DNA of 64,000 bases from Gymnothorax reevesii (GCA_029721435.1 CM056574.1:248001-312000), one strand, 5' to 3'. Shown: positions 44,445 through 55,473, counted from the first letter of the stretch. Notes: generated by a model from the sequence alone, not told the origin. Numbers and translations: made by a program.

Positions 44445-44775
44445 TCCCCTACTCCTCCGAGGTCCTCTGACGGATCTTCACCAAACTTGGTGGGTCTATG
44501 TAGGTTGTCCCTGGAATTGTCCTTGAGAGGTAAGTTTTTTGAAAGGTCAAGGTCACTGAGGTCAAAGGTCAATTTTTCGCATCTCCCATCTCCCTGGTCA
44601 GATTTTCATGAAAGTTGGTATGTGGACGCAGGTCGTCACAAGAAATGACCGCGAGAGGTCCGTTCCGTCAAAGGTCAAGGTCACGAGGGTCAAAGGTCAC
44701 CATATTCATGAAAGTTGGTATGTGGACGTAGGTCGTCACAAGAAATTATTCTCGCCAAGGGTAATTCACTAGTAA
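44388..44775 (+). repeat. (GTCT)n-led degenerate array inside the hAT
   Basis: GTCTGTCTGTCTG (44404-44440) leads into units with TCACCAAACTTGGTGGG, then TTTCATGAAAGTTGGTATG (about 44605 and 44705), each followed by AGGTCAAGGTCA-type stretches. It ends near TAATTCACTAGT (about 44762-44773). The CTAGT end could suggest a Helitron, but no 3' hairpin was seen. Confidence 0.65.
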
Positions 44776-44787
44776 CTTAAATTGTAG

Positions 44788-45186
44788 TTGTCAAACAAAA
44801 ATGAATTCAGCGAACTTTTAGGGCTAAATCTTAAAGTGCAAATAACAGCATCTTACTTACATGAAAAACAAGTGCCCGGTTTTTTAAGACACTACAAAAA
44901 TGACACGTACAAGGCACTGGACAAAAAAATATATATTCTCCTTGAGCATATAAAGAAAATGGCCCATGATTTATACCTGGGTCATGTCCTTGTTGCGTGC
45001 GAGGCAAACCTGCATATTCACCTTATGTGGTTTCAGAGAGAATCGGAGAGGGGTAAAAATATTTCCAGCTGCACTGAAAACTCTTTTGATGATGCACTCG
45101 TTGCAGACATGGACATGTATTTGCGTCCGACTTCAGAGAGGAGAGGGGTTCATCGTAATATCGATGAACCCATCTATGCCAGTTAA
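44788..45186 (+). other. Open frame of 133 codons, unrecognised
   Basis: Within the hAT. The predicted protein (start MSNKNEFSELLGLNLKVQ) has no motif I know, and its strand may be the wrong one. It may be hAT or LINE debris. Length alone is not proof of a gene. Confidence 0.2.
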
Positions 45187-45189
45187 ACT

Positions 45190-45880
45190 TCTGACTTCCA
45201 GATCGGATTTAAACAAGGCTTATCTACGACAATATGTACAGCTATGTTTCTTGAGACCTTTGATTACTATATCAAATGTGACAGTGACAGTTTTTACATG
45301 TTTTTTGGACGCAAATTGTGCTTTTGATAAAGTTCATTACGGTTAACTTTTTACATTGCTTATCCAGCGGAGATTACCCAGCAAGTGTGTGTTTCATGTG
45401 ACTTCTGTAAGTCTGAATATTTTAACATAGTTAATGGCGTTAAACAAGGGGGAGTCTTAACACCTGTTTTGTTTACAGTTGCTGGTGAACCGATTCTTTT
45501 AAGAGTCTAAGCTTGGTTGTCATTTAGGTACTCATTATATTGGAGCATTGGGATATGATGATGACGTCACTTTGCTCAGCCTACGTGCCTTGCAGTCTTT
45601 GGTTCATTTACGAGAGTCTTTTGCAAATGAATATACTCGTGTGATATTTAATGTTAAGAAGACGGTTTGAAATTCAGATCACCTATTTATAATTATGAGA
45701 GGTTGTATTTGAATGGCTGTCATAAATTGGTCTGATAGTGTCAAACATCTTGGTTGTTTAGTTCATATAGATTTGTCAGACCAGAATGATTGTGCTTTGA
45801 AACGATCTGTATTTATTGGTGCAGTGGATAAATTACTTGGATGTTACGGGGGATTGTAACCTCCTGTATTATGGAAACTG
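45190..45880 (+). pseudogene. LINE RT remnant inside the hAT
   Basis: Shifting frames give IGFKQGLSTTICTAMF, FLDANCAFDKVHYG, NGVKQGGVLTPVLFTVA and GALGYDDDVTLLS (YxDD block, with a changed residue), then FANEYTRVIFNVKK. The order is that of a LINE RT palm. A second LINE group has therefore left a fragment in the hAT, before or after the hAT entered the L2. Confidence 0.7.
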
Positions 45881-45957
45881 CCTTTTCTGCCTTTTTGCAC
45901 CTTTGCAGTGTATCGCTGAACACTGGTTACGTTTACTTCACTTGAATCATTCCTTAT

Positions 45958-46202
45958 ATGGCTTCTCCGTCGTTTCTGTCTTTGTCTGAGCTATTTTCAG
46001 TCCATGCGCCTGGCGCAACTATGCGCCACCAAGTGGCTGTTGTCAAAAAAGCACCAGAGTTTCATCTCATGGTCTCGCGTCCTCTTTGCCTGAAGTGTGG
46101 TGAGGTCAGGTCACGTGCGGTGGTGACGGTGGCCCACAATGCACCGCGGCAGGCTACTTAGTATCGCGGTAATTCATTTTTGCGGTAACTGCGACGGCCC
46201 TA
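45958..46202. other. hAT right subterminal region
   Basis: Contains GCGCCTGGCGCAACTATGCG and a run of CGCGGTA/GCGGTAA motifs that mirror those near the left end (GCGCGGTATGCGGTATT, about 44111-44127). Such repeated motifs are typical hAT transposase binding sites; no protein domain was recognised. Confidence 0.5.
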
Positions 46203-46210
46203 CCTGTAGG

Positions 46211-48489
46211 ATGTTTCTTCGACAAGCTGGACGTCCTGCTCAGCACCTTCCCTGACGACGGCACCCCACTCATTCTCCTGGGAGACTTCAGCCTCCACCT
46301 TGAGGCCTCTCAGTCTGCCGTCTTTCTTCCTATCCTCGACTCCTTTGGCCTTTCCCTCCTGCCCTCACCCCTAACTCACACAGGTGACACTCTCCTCGAC
46401 CTTCGTAACTGCTCCTCCTCTGATCCCACTGTAACCCCTCTCCACCTGTCTGACCACCACTTCATCTCCTTCTCCCTCCCTCTCCCTCTCTCTTACCTCC
46501 TCTTCAACCCCCTCTGTTACAGTTTGCCCTGACCTCCGCTCTCTCTCCCCCTCCGCTCTCGCTTCCCATATCACTGCTTCCCTCCCTTCCCTTGATTCCT
46601 TCGCTGATCTCCCCACTGAATCTGCTGCCTCCTCTCAATTCTCCCCCCTCTCATACTCACTTAATGCTCACTCTCTCTCCTCTTGTTTCCAGGCCAGCTA
46701 GATCATCCCCACCCAGCCCCTGGATGTCAGAAACTCTCCGCTCCAGCAGGAAAAGCCTTCTAGCAGCAGAGACTCGATCAATCTATAACCCTCGCCAATT
46801 GTTTTCTGTCTTCTCTTCTCTCCTCAGCTCTCCGCCTGTCACACCTGAGACCTCCATCACAGCAGAGGACTTCGCAGCCTTCTTCGAGGATAAGATGGTG
46901 TCCATCCGCAACTCCTTCTCCCCCCTCACTCCCCTCTCCCCCGCCCCCGCTGCCCCCTCCCATCTCCTATCTGCTTTCTCCCCCCTCTCCTCTACTGATG
47001 CCTCCCAGCTGCTCCTCTTTCACCGTCCTACCACTTGTGCTCTTGACCCTATCCCCTCCCCCATCCTCCAGGCTATCACACCCAACATCCTCCCTTTTGT
47101 CACCTCCCTTATTAACTCTTCTTTGTGCTCTGGATGCTTTCCCTCTCCATTCAAACTGGCAACCATTACCCCTCTCCTGAAAAAACCCTTCCTTGAGCCC
47201 TCAGTCATTCAGAACTTCCACCCAGTCTCCCTCCTCCCCTTCCATTCAAAAACCCTTGAACGTGCTGTTGCTAAATAGCTCTCCTCTTTTCTTGCAGAAA
47301 ACAACCTCCTGGACCCCCACCAGTTGGGATTCAGAGCTGCCCACTCCACGGGCTCTGCACTCATCTCCGTCAGTGAGGCGCTTCACACTGCACGCGCCGC
47401 CTCCCTCTCATCCATCCTGATCCTCCTCGACCTCTCTGCCGCATTCAAAACTGTTGACCACTCCATCCTCCTCTCTTCCCTGTCTGCACTGGGGATCTGT
47501 GGTACAGCCCTCATCTGGTTGAAGTCGTACCTCTCCAGTCGCTCCTACCAGGTTGCCTGGGCTGGTGAAGTATCAACACCCCGCCCCCTTACCACAGGCA
47601 TCCCCCAAGGCTCAGTTCTTGGTCCACTCCTCTTTTCTCTCTATCTCCAGTCTCTCGGTCCTGTCATTTCTGCTCATGGTTTTTCATATCATTTTATGCT
47701 GATGACACTGAACTTTTTCTCTCTTTTCCCCCTGATGCCCAGGTCTCCGCCTGCCTACTAGACATCCAGAGCTGGATGGACAACCATCACCTGAAGCTCA
47801 ACCCAACCAAGACGTAGATGATCTACATCCCTGCTCCATCCTCCCCTCTCCTGGACCTGACCATCACCCTGGGGGATACCACCATCTCCCCCTCGCGGAC
47901 TGTTAATAACCTTGGGGTCCTGTTTAATGACAGGCTCTCGTCTGCTGTAAACATTGCAGCAGTGACTCGGACCTGCAGGTTCTTCCTCTACAACATCCGT
48001 AGAATCCGGGCCTTCCTCACCAGCTACTCAACGCAGCTCCTAGTCCAAGCGCTGATCCTCTCCCGCCTGGACTACTGCAACTCCCTCCTCGCCGGCCTCC
48101 CAGCATCCGCCATCAGGCCCCTCCCGAGACACTCCCGAGTCACCCCCCTGCTCACAAGGATCCACTGGCTCTCTGTTGCCGATCGCATCAAATTCAAGAC
48201 TTTGGTGCTAGCGTATCAGGGAGTCAACAAAACAGCTCCAGCATTCATCCAGAGACTGTTCAGACGTTACACCCCTGCCAGAGCACTCCGCTCTGCTACT
48301 TCTGGTTGCCTGGCTCCTCCCCCTCTCCACTCCTCCCCTTCCCGCTCAAGGCTGCTGTCTGTCCTGGTACCTCATTGGTGGAATGATCTACCTATCGAGG
48401 TCAGGACAGCAGAATCCTTGAGCATCTTCAAGCGCCGCCTGAAAATCCACCTCTTCAGGCTCCTCCTTTCCCCTGCTCCACTGCCCTGA
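46211..48489 (+). pseudogene. L2 LINE: endonuclease end and reverse transcriptase
   Basis: Endonuclease: FFDKLDVLLSTFPDDG, LILLGDFSLHLEA (catalytic GDF) and HLSDHHFISFSLP (SDH). RT: FEDKMVSIRNSFSPLTPL, LLKKPFLEPSVIQNFHPVSL, a TAG near 47278, DPHQLGFRAAHSTGSAL (needs a frame change), LLDLSAAFKTVDHSIL, TTGIPQGSVLGPLLFSLY, then YADDTE at 47695-47711 in the next frame. C-terminal part: NLGVLFNDRLS, LVQALILSRLDYCNSLL, HWLSVADRIKFKTLVLAYQG, and ends LFRLLLSPAPLP. The family makes one protein of about 1000 residues. Frameshifts near 46485, 47280 and 47690 and stops break it. Confidence 0.85.
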
Positions 48490-48884
48490 ATCCTGTCCCT
48501 ACGTCCGTTGATTTGTTGCCCTTTCCATGATCTTGTTGCACTTAATTCTGTTTACCTTATTTCCTGATTGTTACCGCTTCATTTTTTTGCTCCCTATTTT
48601 GTCAGTTTACTTGATTTTCCTGCCCCTTTGCTACACTTGACCTGTTGCCCCTTTGTTGCACTTATTTTATTGCCTTTTTCTTGCACTTGACTCTGCCCCT
48701 TTGTTGCACTTGCCTCTGATGCACTTGACTTGTTCCATTTTGTTCACTTGACCTTGCCCTTGGCCAGTTTGTTATTGGTTTAGATCTGTAATAATGGAAC
48801 GTGTTCTGTCACTGACTGTTAGCACTAGTACTTGTCTCTTAGGAGCTCTGCACTTTTGTACTGATCTTGTGCAGTTTTGTACGT
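48490..48884 (+). other. 3' untranslated region of the L2 LINE
   Basis: Repeated CACTTGAC..TTGCCC and CTTTGTTGCACTT motifs in a T-rich sequence, without open frames, leading to the stem-loop tail. Confidence 0.7.
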
Positions 48885-48925
48885 CACTCTGGATAAGAGC
48901 GTCTGCTAAGAACCTGTAATGTAAT
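48885..48925 (+). other. L2 LINE 3' stem-loop and tail
   Basis: CTCT (48887-48890), loop GGATA (48891-48895), AGAG (48896-48899), then CGTCTGCTAAGAACC and TGTAATGTAATA. This is the conserved tail known from eel UnaL2 and zebrafish L2, where RT recognises the stem-loop with the GGATA loop. Confidence 0.88.
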
Positions 48926-49076
48926 ATAAATATGAAGTACTTAATCTTAGGCTGCAGGTTTCAGTTCAGCAAAATTTGAAGTATTTTCCATGAAACTTTT
49001 TTTTCCTCTGTTACATGTGCAGAATTGGGCAAAGTACTTTGTTCACATGCATCTTGCAGTGATTTTTCAGTAAAAA

Positions 49077-49775
49077 CAGTTGTTCTCCAAAGTTTGCATA
49101 CCCTGGCTGTATTTCTAAAAGTAAAATTCTTTTAAAGAAAACATGAATTGCCATGCAAAACATATTTCTTTTATTTCTTATTGGATTCAGTCCAACTGTA
49201 GGTCATGCAGAATGACACAATTAACAAATAAAACATGGCCATAAGGGAAAAAGAATTAAATGAACCCTGTTCATCTGAACAGTACATCTGTTCGTACTGT
49301 GTTGTGCCCCCTTCAGCATCGATAACATTGTGCAGTCTGTTGTGATGGTTGTTAATGAGGCCCCCAATTCTCTTAGGTGGTACAGCTGCCCATTCTTCCT
49401 GGCAAAATGCCTCCAAGTCCCACAAATTCTTTAGTCGCCTTGCATGAACTGCACGTTTGAGATCTCCCCAAAGCAACTCGATGATACTGAGGTCAGGAGA
49501 CTGACGGCCTTCCAGAACCTTCACCTTTCTCTTCTGTAACCATTGGAGGGTCAACTTGGCCTTGCGGTTTGGATCGTTGTCATGCCGGAAAATCCAAGTT
49601 TTCCCACGTGCAGCTTTCGTGCTGAAGAATGCCAAATGTCTGACAGTATTTTCTGATGGCTTGTGGCATTCATCTTGCCATCAATATTCACGAGATTCCC
49701 TGAGCCTTTGGAGCTCACACCCCAGAACACTGGAGAGTCCCACTATGCTTTACAGTGGGAATGTACATGGGAGAT
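49077..49775 (-). mobile_element. Tc1 fragment (third family)
   Basis: One end is seen: CAGTTGTTCTCCAAAG with TTTGCATACCC (49077 on). The other end is gone after about 49775. The DDE part of a transposase is read on the minus strand. Confidence 0.8.
49171..49775 (-). pseudogene. Tc1 transposase fragment
   Basis: From the right: broken frames, then KTWIFRHDNDPNRKAKLTL (second catalytic Asp, about 49595-49550), LEGRQSPDLSIIELLWGDL (Glu region, about 49515-49465) and the C-terminal EAFCQEEWAAVPPKRIGGL. The N-terminal DNA-binding half is missing. Confidence 0.8.
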
Positions 49776-50757
49776 GACCTAAGGTTTGTTTTGACTCTAA
49801 AATCACACCATGCGCCCATACAACTTTATTCAGTATTCAACGATCAAAATCACAAATCTCTTTCCACACTGGTGACCTCACGTAATTGGTGGACTGTCAT
49901 GGCGGTGCGAAAATTTAAATTTACACTGAATAGTTTGTATTATAATTTTGTGTTTATACATCATTTGTAACTCAAGAATAACTAGCACTAAAATATCTAA
50001 GATTATTTGAAAATGGTTTTGTCATATAAAGCTAATTTTTAAAATTCCTCCATTTCACCAGGTGCACAGCTAATTAGTTAAAATGAGCCATTTCAAAATA
50101 TTTCCCTCTTGTCATCACATGGGGAGTTAACCAACAAAAGGCAAGAAGAACTGGTCACCTTCAGCCAAGCAGCCAATCAGATTTCTTTATTCTGGGTGGC
50201 CACTCCCCCTTGTGATGTCAGGTAGGAGAGACTTTGAACTGGCTCTTAATGGCTAATTAGCTGCGCACCAGGCAGCACAAAAGGTGACCTCAAAGTATAT
50301 AGAAAAAATTTCACCACTTAGTTTAATTACACAATGATTCATTTGCTGCAAGTAAGGAAATGTTTTAATGTCTAAGATTGAAAGGGCTGGTAACCTGAAA
50401 TATTTTATTTATCACTGTGATTTATCAAGCACAGTGTTCCTTCCTATAGAAGAGCTTTCTATATATTTAAGACTTGAAACTAAATAAAGAGATTTAGAGT
50501 AAATTAACTATCCATAATTCATCTTGATTTTTTTTTAATCAGGTCTGTTGGATTTGGGTGTAGTAGCACAGCATTACCCCCAGGACTTAAAGGGTTAAAA
50601 CTCGTTATAATCTTTGACTTGTGAGGAATGGCTTCCTGCAACGTATGGAGCAAGTGTGCCCCTCATGGTAAGTCAGGCATCTGCAGGGCTGCAGATTGTG
50701 AAGCATGAGGGAACTGTTACATGAGGACCTGTGATTTAGGCCTCCATCTCCCCACAG
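49776..50757 (+). other. Intron-like sequence before the zinc-finger exon
   Basis: AT-rich without genes. It ends with CCATCTCCCCACAG (50744-50757), a splice acceptor identical in its last bases to that before the copy at 17840. Confidence 0.5.
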
Positions 50758-51126
50758 GAGCTGCACATCTGAACACATCAGATCAGCAGAATGATGCAGG
50801 CAGGAGTCTGTCTGAGACAGGACACTGAGACGACCCTACCAGAGCTCCCCGCGCAGCACAGGATCAGAGAGAAAGAAGAGGACCTACATGGACTGGAGTC
50901 TGTCCACACGGCAGAGTCAGAGACAAAATGCACTGCACCAGCACTAGACTCACTGGAGCCAGCGTGTGTTACTGCGAAAAGTGATTTGCACTGCATAAAC
51001 TCATCGTTGATAAAAACAGAACGTGATCAGGGCTCCACCCAAGCTGGGGACACTGTCAAGATGGAGATGCTTGATATCACAGAACTGGAATATTTAGCCC
51101 ATCTGCATTCTGACCAGATCAAAGAG
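50758..51126 (+). CDS. 5' exon of a C2H2 zinc-finger gene paralogue (no fingers seen)
   Basis: Closely parallels 17840-18190: the same acceptor, ATG at 50791, and N-terminal region (RQDTETT, KEEDLHGLESVHTAESETK). The frame is open to DQIKE and stops at TGA 51127-51129. However AAAGA|GTGAGC at about 51122-51132 is a good splice donor, absent from the other copy at the same point, so the exon may be spliced to a finger exon further away. No C2H2 finger follows within the next 3 kb. Either a gene with a distant finger exon or a truncated duplicate. The predicted 112 residues are an acidic, non-DNA-binding N terminus. Confidence 0.6.
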
Positions 51127-51129
51127 TGA

Positions 51130-51902
51130 GCCACCTGACTTAATTCGCTCTGTCACGCCTGCGCAAATGCGACCGGTGGGAGGAGAGAGGAAAGCGATAG
51201 GATCAGAGCCATGTAGAGAGAGAGTCGCATCAACGGCGGTCCAGAATTCTCGACCGTCACATGGTTCATGGAGACGGAAAATATTCCCGGAAGTCGCTGG
51301 CGGACAATTTAAATGCGTCTGTCAAATAGGCTGCAGAGAGACATACCGGCAATTCTTGGTAATAAATTGAATGAATGTCGCCGTCTCAGTTAAGTGACCC
51401 CAACGTTAAACAACCGCGAAAAAGCTACATTAAATGGCAGAATTTTGAACATTTGCACTCAATACAGGCAGTATTCGAGCAGTTTTAGTGCCTTCGAATT
51501 ATTTAAATTATTAAGATGACTAAAATGAGATTAAGTCAGTATAAAGAGCGTGTTCCTGTTCTCTATTGCTTTGAATTCTTGGTTTTTGCTTTTGACAACA
51601 GTGCTTGTTTAATCCCATCCTAATGTTTATTATGCAGAGGGAGAGGAAGGAATGTTTCAAAATTATTTGATTTTCTCCTATTTCTTCATTTGCTTGGGGT
51701 TTTAATCATCCCATGGATATTAAGGATCTAAGTTACCGATTCAGTAATTAACTAATGTAATCTTCATGACTTTCAGAAAGGACAGAGGACTGACAGGTGA
51801 CTATCAAAGAGTATCAACTGACAGCACAATTAGTCCCTGCATTATTTAAAACAGCATAATGTTCAGTGTGGCATCTTAGAAAATCCACTGGTAATAATTA
51901 TA
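51130..51902 (+). other. Non-coding, possibly intron
   Basis: Starts with a moderately GC-rich stretch (GTCACGCCTGCGCAAATG, about 51152-51169) and turns AT-rich. No gene recognised. Confidence 0.45.
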
Positions 51903-51910
51903 ATTTAACT

Positions 51911-52107
51911 CAGGGATACTCACTCTTTTCCAGATTGAGCCGCAGAGGGTGCAGGCTAACCATGCAGTCTCACACCTGATTCTACTAATCACGGGTCTTT
52001 GGCAAAAGCCTCAAGGGTTGATTAGTAGAATCAGGTGTGTGACTGGTTGGTTAGAATAAAAGCCTGCACCCACAGCGGCTCAATCTGGAAAAGAGTGAGT
52101 ATCCCTG
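51911..52107. mobile_element. hAT MITE
   Basis: 197 bp, ends CAGGGATACTCACTC and GAGTGAGTATCCCTG, nearly palindromic through its length (GATTGAGCCGC...GCGGCTCAATC, TGATTCTACTAATC...GATTAGTAGAATCA). Perfect 8-bp duplication ATTTAACT at 51903-51910 and 52108-52115. Non-coding. Confidence 0.94.
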
Positions 52108-52115
52108 ATTTAACT

Positions 52116-53563
52116 GCTCACAATTTTATGCACATCTGCACTTATCACTAAACACCAATACATAAGTTCAGAACAACTTTTTCATTGACTTTTTGCATGC
52201 AGAAGGTATACATTTATCTAGGCTTGCATGTATAGTAACATTTTCAAGAAGGGCTCATTAAACACTATATCCAGACAGAACAAGACACATTAACATACAA
52301 ACTTTGCTGTTATACCCATACATTTTCTGTACATCTTTTTATTTTGCTATTATGTACTAGTTACTTCATGAAAAAGAAATCTTGAGTCAAATTAGAAACA
52401 TGAATAGCATGTGAGGCAGCTTGTCAGTGCCCCCTCCTCCACGTTGTCCTTGTATATTATCTCAACCATGGTTTGCTGTGCTGTGTGGGGATGCTTCAAT
52501 CGCTGGGGGGTTGAGTACAAATGTTCAGTTTGTAGGCTCAATTCAACAGAAGAAATCTAACAATCATTCAAAATTACAACAACAAAAATGTGAGGTGATT
52601 ATATTCAAACACTGTACATGCATTTTTTCACAACCAAAGACCGCATGATTTGGAAGCTTATTGTCCAGTTTATTAAAATCAAGGAATGGGAAAAGGCTTG
52701 TATAGCTTAGGGAATTAAGACTCCGAGTGCAGGGTCTGTCTCATTGCGGGGATTTCTATTGCTCATTTTGAATTGTCTGCAGTTCTTCAGCTGAAAGAGA
52801 GAGAGGGGGGGGGAGAAAAAGAGAGGAGAAAGGGTTAGACACACCTATATGGGCTCGGATGGGTGATGGTGCTGAGAGAGAGAGGGGGAGAGAGAGAGGT
52901 GAAAGGGTCAGACACACCTGTATGGGCTCGGATGGGTGATGGTGCTGAGAGATGAGGCTGGTCTTTGTTTCCCAACTTAGCTTATGGAACTTAAGTCGTT
53001 GTGATCAGCTTTTGCTGCTGATGTTTAAGAAAGTCTGGTGAGGGGCATCAGGAACATGTAACAGGAATTAGTATAAAGATGGATCATGTTCTTTGCAGTC
53101 TTTCAGACAAATAATACAATAAAGCTCAATATTTATACTATTCAGTATTATTCCCTACTTAGTCTTCTTCATGCTCCTCCCACGCCGACCAAATAAAAAA
53201 ATAAAACAAACTGTCACCAACCACAGAGTTCAGTGTCCAGATCGATGGGGAAGAAGTGTCTGTGTATCAGGGAGTATGCGCTCGGGAGAGAGGGGATCCA
53301 AAAAGTCACGCTGCTCCACCTAGGCGTCCGGCTGTGCTGCTGCGGCTTTTCAGGCCCACGCTGCCCACCGAAGAAATAAACAACTAAACAAACGCAACAC
53401 ACTGACGCCAGCCACTCACGCCGAAATAGCAGGAGGATTAACCACTTCCCCTTGCTGAGGGATAGCTAGGCATCCCGCACTCCGCTCCGGTTTAGACTTC
53501 AGTTCCGCAGCACCAACCTTTGTCTCCCCCTAAAGCGTTGTATTCCCCAAGCATGTAATTCCG
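52116..53563. other. Non-coding with a 75-bp tandem duplication
   Basis: No gene. Between 52797 and 52949 a unit of about 75 bp (GAGAGAGAGGGGG..., GGCTCGGATGGGTGATGG) occurs twice, with a purine-rich (GA)n lead. The rest has no recognisable content; the minus-strand frame at 53214-53402 has no known motif. Confidence 0.55.
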
Positions 53564-53564
53564 G

Positions 53565-53670
53565 TAGCTGCCCATTGGTCCGACGACCCATTGGTCCGAC
53601 CGCCCATTCCTCCAACAAAGTGACCCAATTGGTCCAACCTCCCATTGGTCCGACCTCCCGTTACTCTGAC
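53565..53670. repeat. Degenerate minisatellite, about 15-bp units
   Basis: About six units of the type CCCATTGGTCCGACC. The inverted form TGGGAGGTTGGACCAG occurs about 100 bp downstream (53764-53779), so the block could be one side of a small foldback repeat. Confidence 0.65.
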
Positions 53671-53789
53671 AAAATCAACCATAGAGAGAGAGCTCTCAGA
53701 AACTCACATCACACACACGGGGGGGGGGGGCATGTGTCCTTATTCATCGCGCAAGGGAACTAATGGGAGGTTGGACCAGTGCCATGGAC

Positions 53790-54158
53790 CCGTAATTCCT
53801 CTCACAGTTAGCAACACACGTGGAAGAGCTCGCTCCTTCGCCCGTCCCTTTCGCATCTCCAGCCACTGCCTAAGTATAAATTATTCTTCCACACCACGGG
53901 GAGCTAATCTTACAAAAATACAATGGCTCGCATGTTCAGGGACTCTCGCTACACCTCAACAACGTCCAGAGATCCCAGGACTTCGTCAGCGTCTCTTCCT
54001 CTCATCCCCCCCCACCGGCTCCTCCCTTTTTTTTCACCATCACGCTCACTGATCACGTCACACTCCCTGAGTCAGCTGGGAAAACGAGTCCCCCCATCTC
54101 GGCTGCTCCGTATATAATTAAAAACACAACTTCCCCCAGTTCAAGTTCAATTTGTCCA
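53790..54158. other. Non-coding, nothing recognised
   Basis: C/T-rich, no motif. It follows the 3' break of the gypsy element below. Confidence 0.5.
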
Positions 54159-54159
54159 C

Positions 54160-55392
54160 TATATTGACTCCATGGCTGACATGACCGTTAACTTATACAA
54201 AGCTTCGCAACCTGATATGCGACACTTGCACCCGGCTACGAGGTTAAAAAGTGGCTTGGCTTTGGTGGAGCAGTTCTCAACGAAACGCTGATACCACATG
54301 ACCAGTCCTAAGAAAGACTGTATCTTCTTGGCATTAGGGGTCAGCCCATCAGCTCTCATGAGATCCGCTCTGGCCACACCAGTGATTGCCTCCACTCTGG
54401 CCAAGTCAGTAGAGATACCTTGACTGTCTATGACATGTCCAAAAAAACGCACAGAGCGCCGCAAGAGGAAGTATTTTCTCGGCATGAGCTTCAGATTGTG
54501 CAAACGCAGCCTCTTGAACATCATCTCAAGCCTCTTCAAAGCAGCTTCCTCACTTGGGGCAAACGCCATTAGATCATTGAGATAGCAAAGCAGGCTCATA
54601 AAATTCTGGTCACAAAAGATTTTCAACATCATCCTCATGAAGCTTGCAGGGCCGTTGCAAAGCCCCTGAGGGAGTGTATTATATTCGTGTAGACCAACAG
54701 GAGAGGAAAAGGCAGTGTACTTTTTATCATTCTCATAGAGGGGAATATTATAAAAGCCAGAAGTGAGGTCCATTGTGCTAGAAAACATGTTGCCGCCTAA
54801 TGCAGCAAGGCAGTCTTCTTGGTGGGGCAGTGGGTGCGCATCTTTTGACTGTGCAGGCAATTTGCCACCGAAAATCTGTACAAAGCCTCAAGTTGCCATT
54901 TTTTTTCCACAAAAGGACTAGTGAGGACGCAAATTCACTTGTAGACTTCCTAATAATCCCTCTCTCTTCCATTTCATTCAAGATGACACAAAGTTTCTGA
55001 TGGTCTGCAGGAGCAACTCATCTGTATGGCAATCTGAAAGGTTTATCATCCACCAAATGGACATGGTGGACAAAATCTTTCACCTCGCCACAGTCAAGGC
55101 TATGTTTGGAAAAAATGTCAAAATACGTTACTGAAAGTTTGCACATCTCAGTTTTCCAGCTGTCAGACACTTCACATGATATAATGTCCAGATCACTGAG
55201 GCCACGCTGTTCTAACAGCATGTTGCTGTCAACGCACTGGCCATTTGATACAAGGTCGGGCAACTCACCGTCTTGCATGTCTTCCAGTGCCAAGCAGGCA
55301 TGAACATCTGCCACTTCAGCATTTCTACGAAGAATTATAACCTTATCTGTTGGATTCATTATTTTCACGGAAACCCACCCGTCACCCCACAA
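54160..55392 (-). pseudogene. pol: gypsy RT with a changed catalytic motif
   Basis: The pre-RT part (FVHHVHLVDDKPFRLPYR at about 55070-55020) leads to RGIIRKSTSEFASSLVLL and LRLCTDFRW, a frameshift at about 54860, then DAHPLPHQEDCLAALGG, FSSTMDLTSGFYNIPL, SPVGLHEYNTLPQGLCNGP and LLCYLNDLMAFAP, where the usual YLDD is YLND (about 54580). Then the thumb (FGHVIDSQGISTD) and KIQSFLGLVMWYQRFVENCS. The connection to RNase H is lost near 54200. The D-to-N change would remove activity. Confidence 0.85.
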
Positions 55393-55473
55393 CGGTGTAA
55401 CTACACGTCCTATAAGGATGTTTCTCGGGACTGCCCGTGATGTGGTTGGCTTAACTATGACTGTGGAACCCGA

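Larger units (their letters stand above)
44056..46202. mobile_element. hAT transposon in the L2 LINE
   Basis: 2147 bp with inverted ends TAGGGCTGTCGCAGT and ACTGCGACGGCCCTA, and a perfect 8-bp target duplication CCTGTAGG (44048-44055, 46203-46210). An 8-bp duplication is the mark of hAT. Removing it rejoins the LINE endonuclease (YHPPGPVG...FFDKLDVLL). No hAT transposase was recognised, so it is non-autonomous or badly decayed. It contains a microsatellite-led repeat array and a LINE RT remnant. Confidence 0.92.
43071..48925 (+). mobile_element. Near full-length L2 LINE (UnaL2-like), split by hAT
   Basis: Two 250-bp 5' units, an endonuclease-RT ORF, and a 3' tail with the GGATA stem-loop and TGTAA-like repeats. 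Without the hAT (44056-46202) and its 8-bp duplication it is about 3.7 kb, near full length for L2-clade elements. The coding strand is unusually C/T-rich (about 46400-47300). Several frameshifts inactivate it. Confidence 0.85.

Noticed and set aside
44762..44775. CTAGT end as proof of a Helitron
   Set aside because: No hairpin 10-12 bases upstream and no Rep/helicase frame; too weak alone.
46371..46963. Glu/Gly/Arg-rich minus-strand frames
   Set aside because: Antisense of the C/T-rich L2 LINE coding strand.
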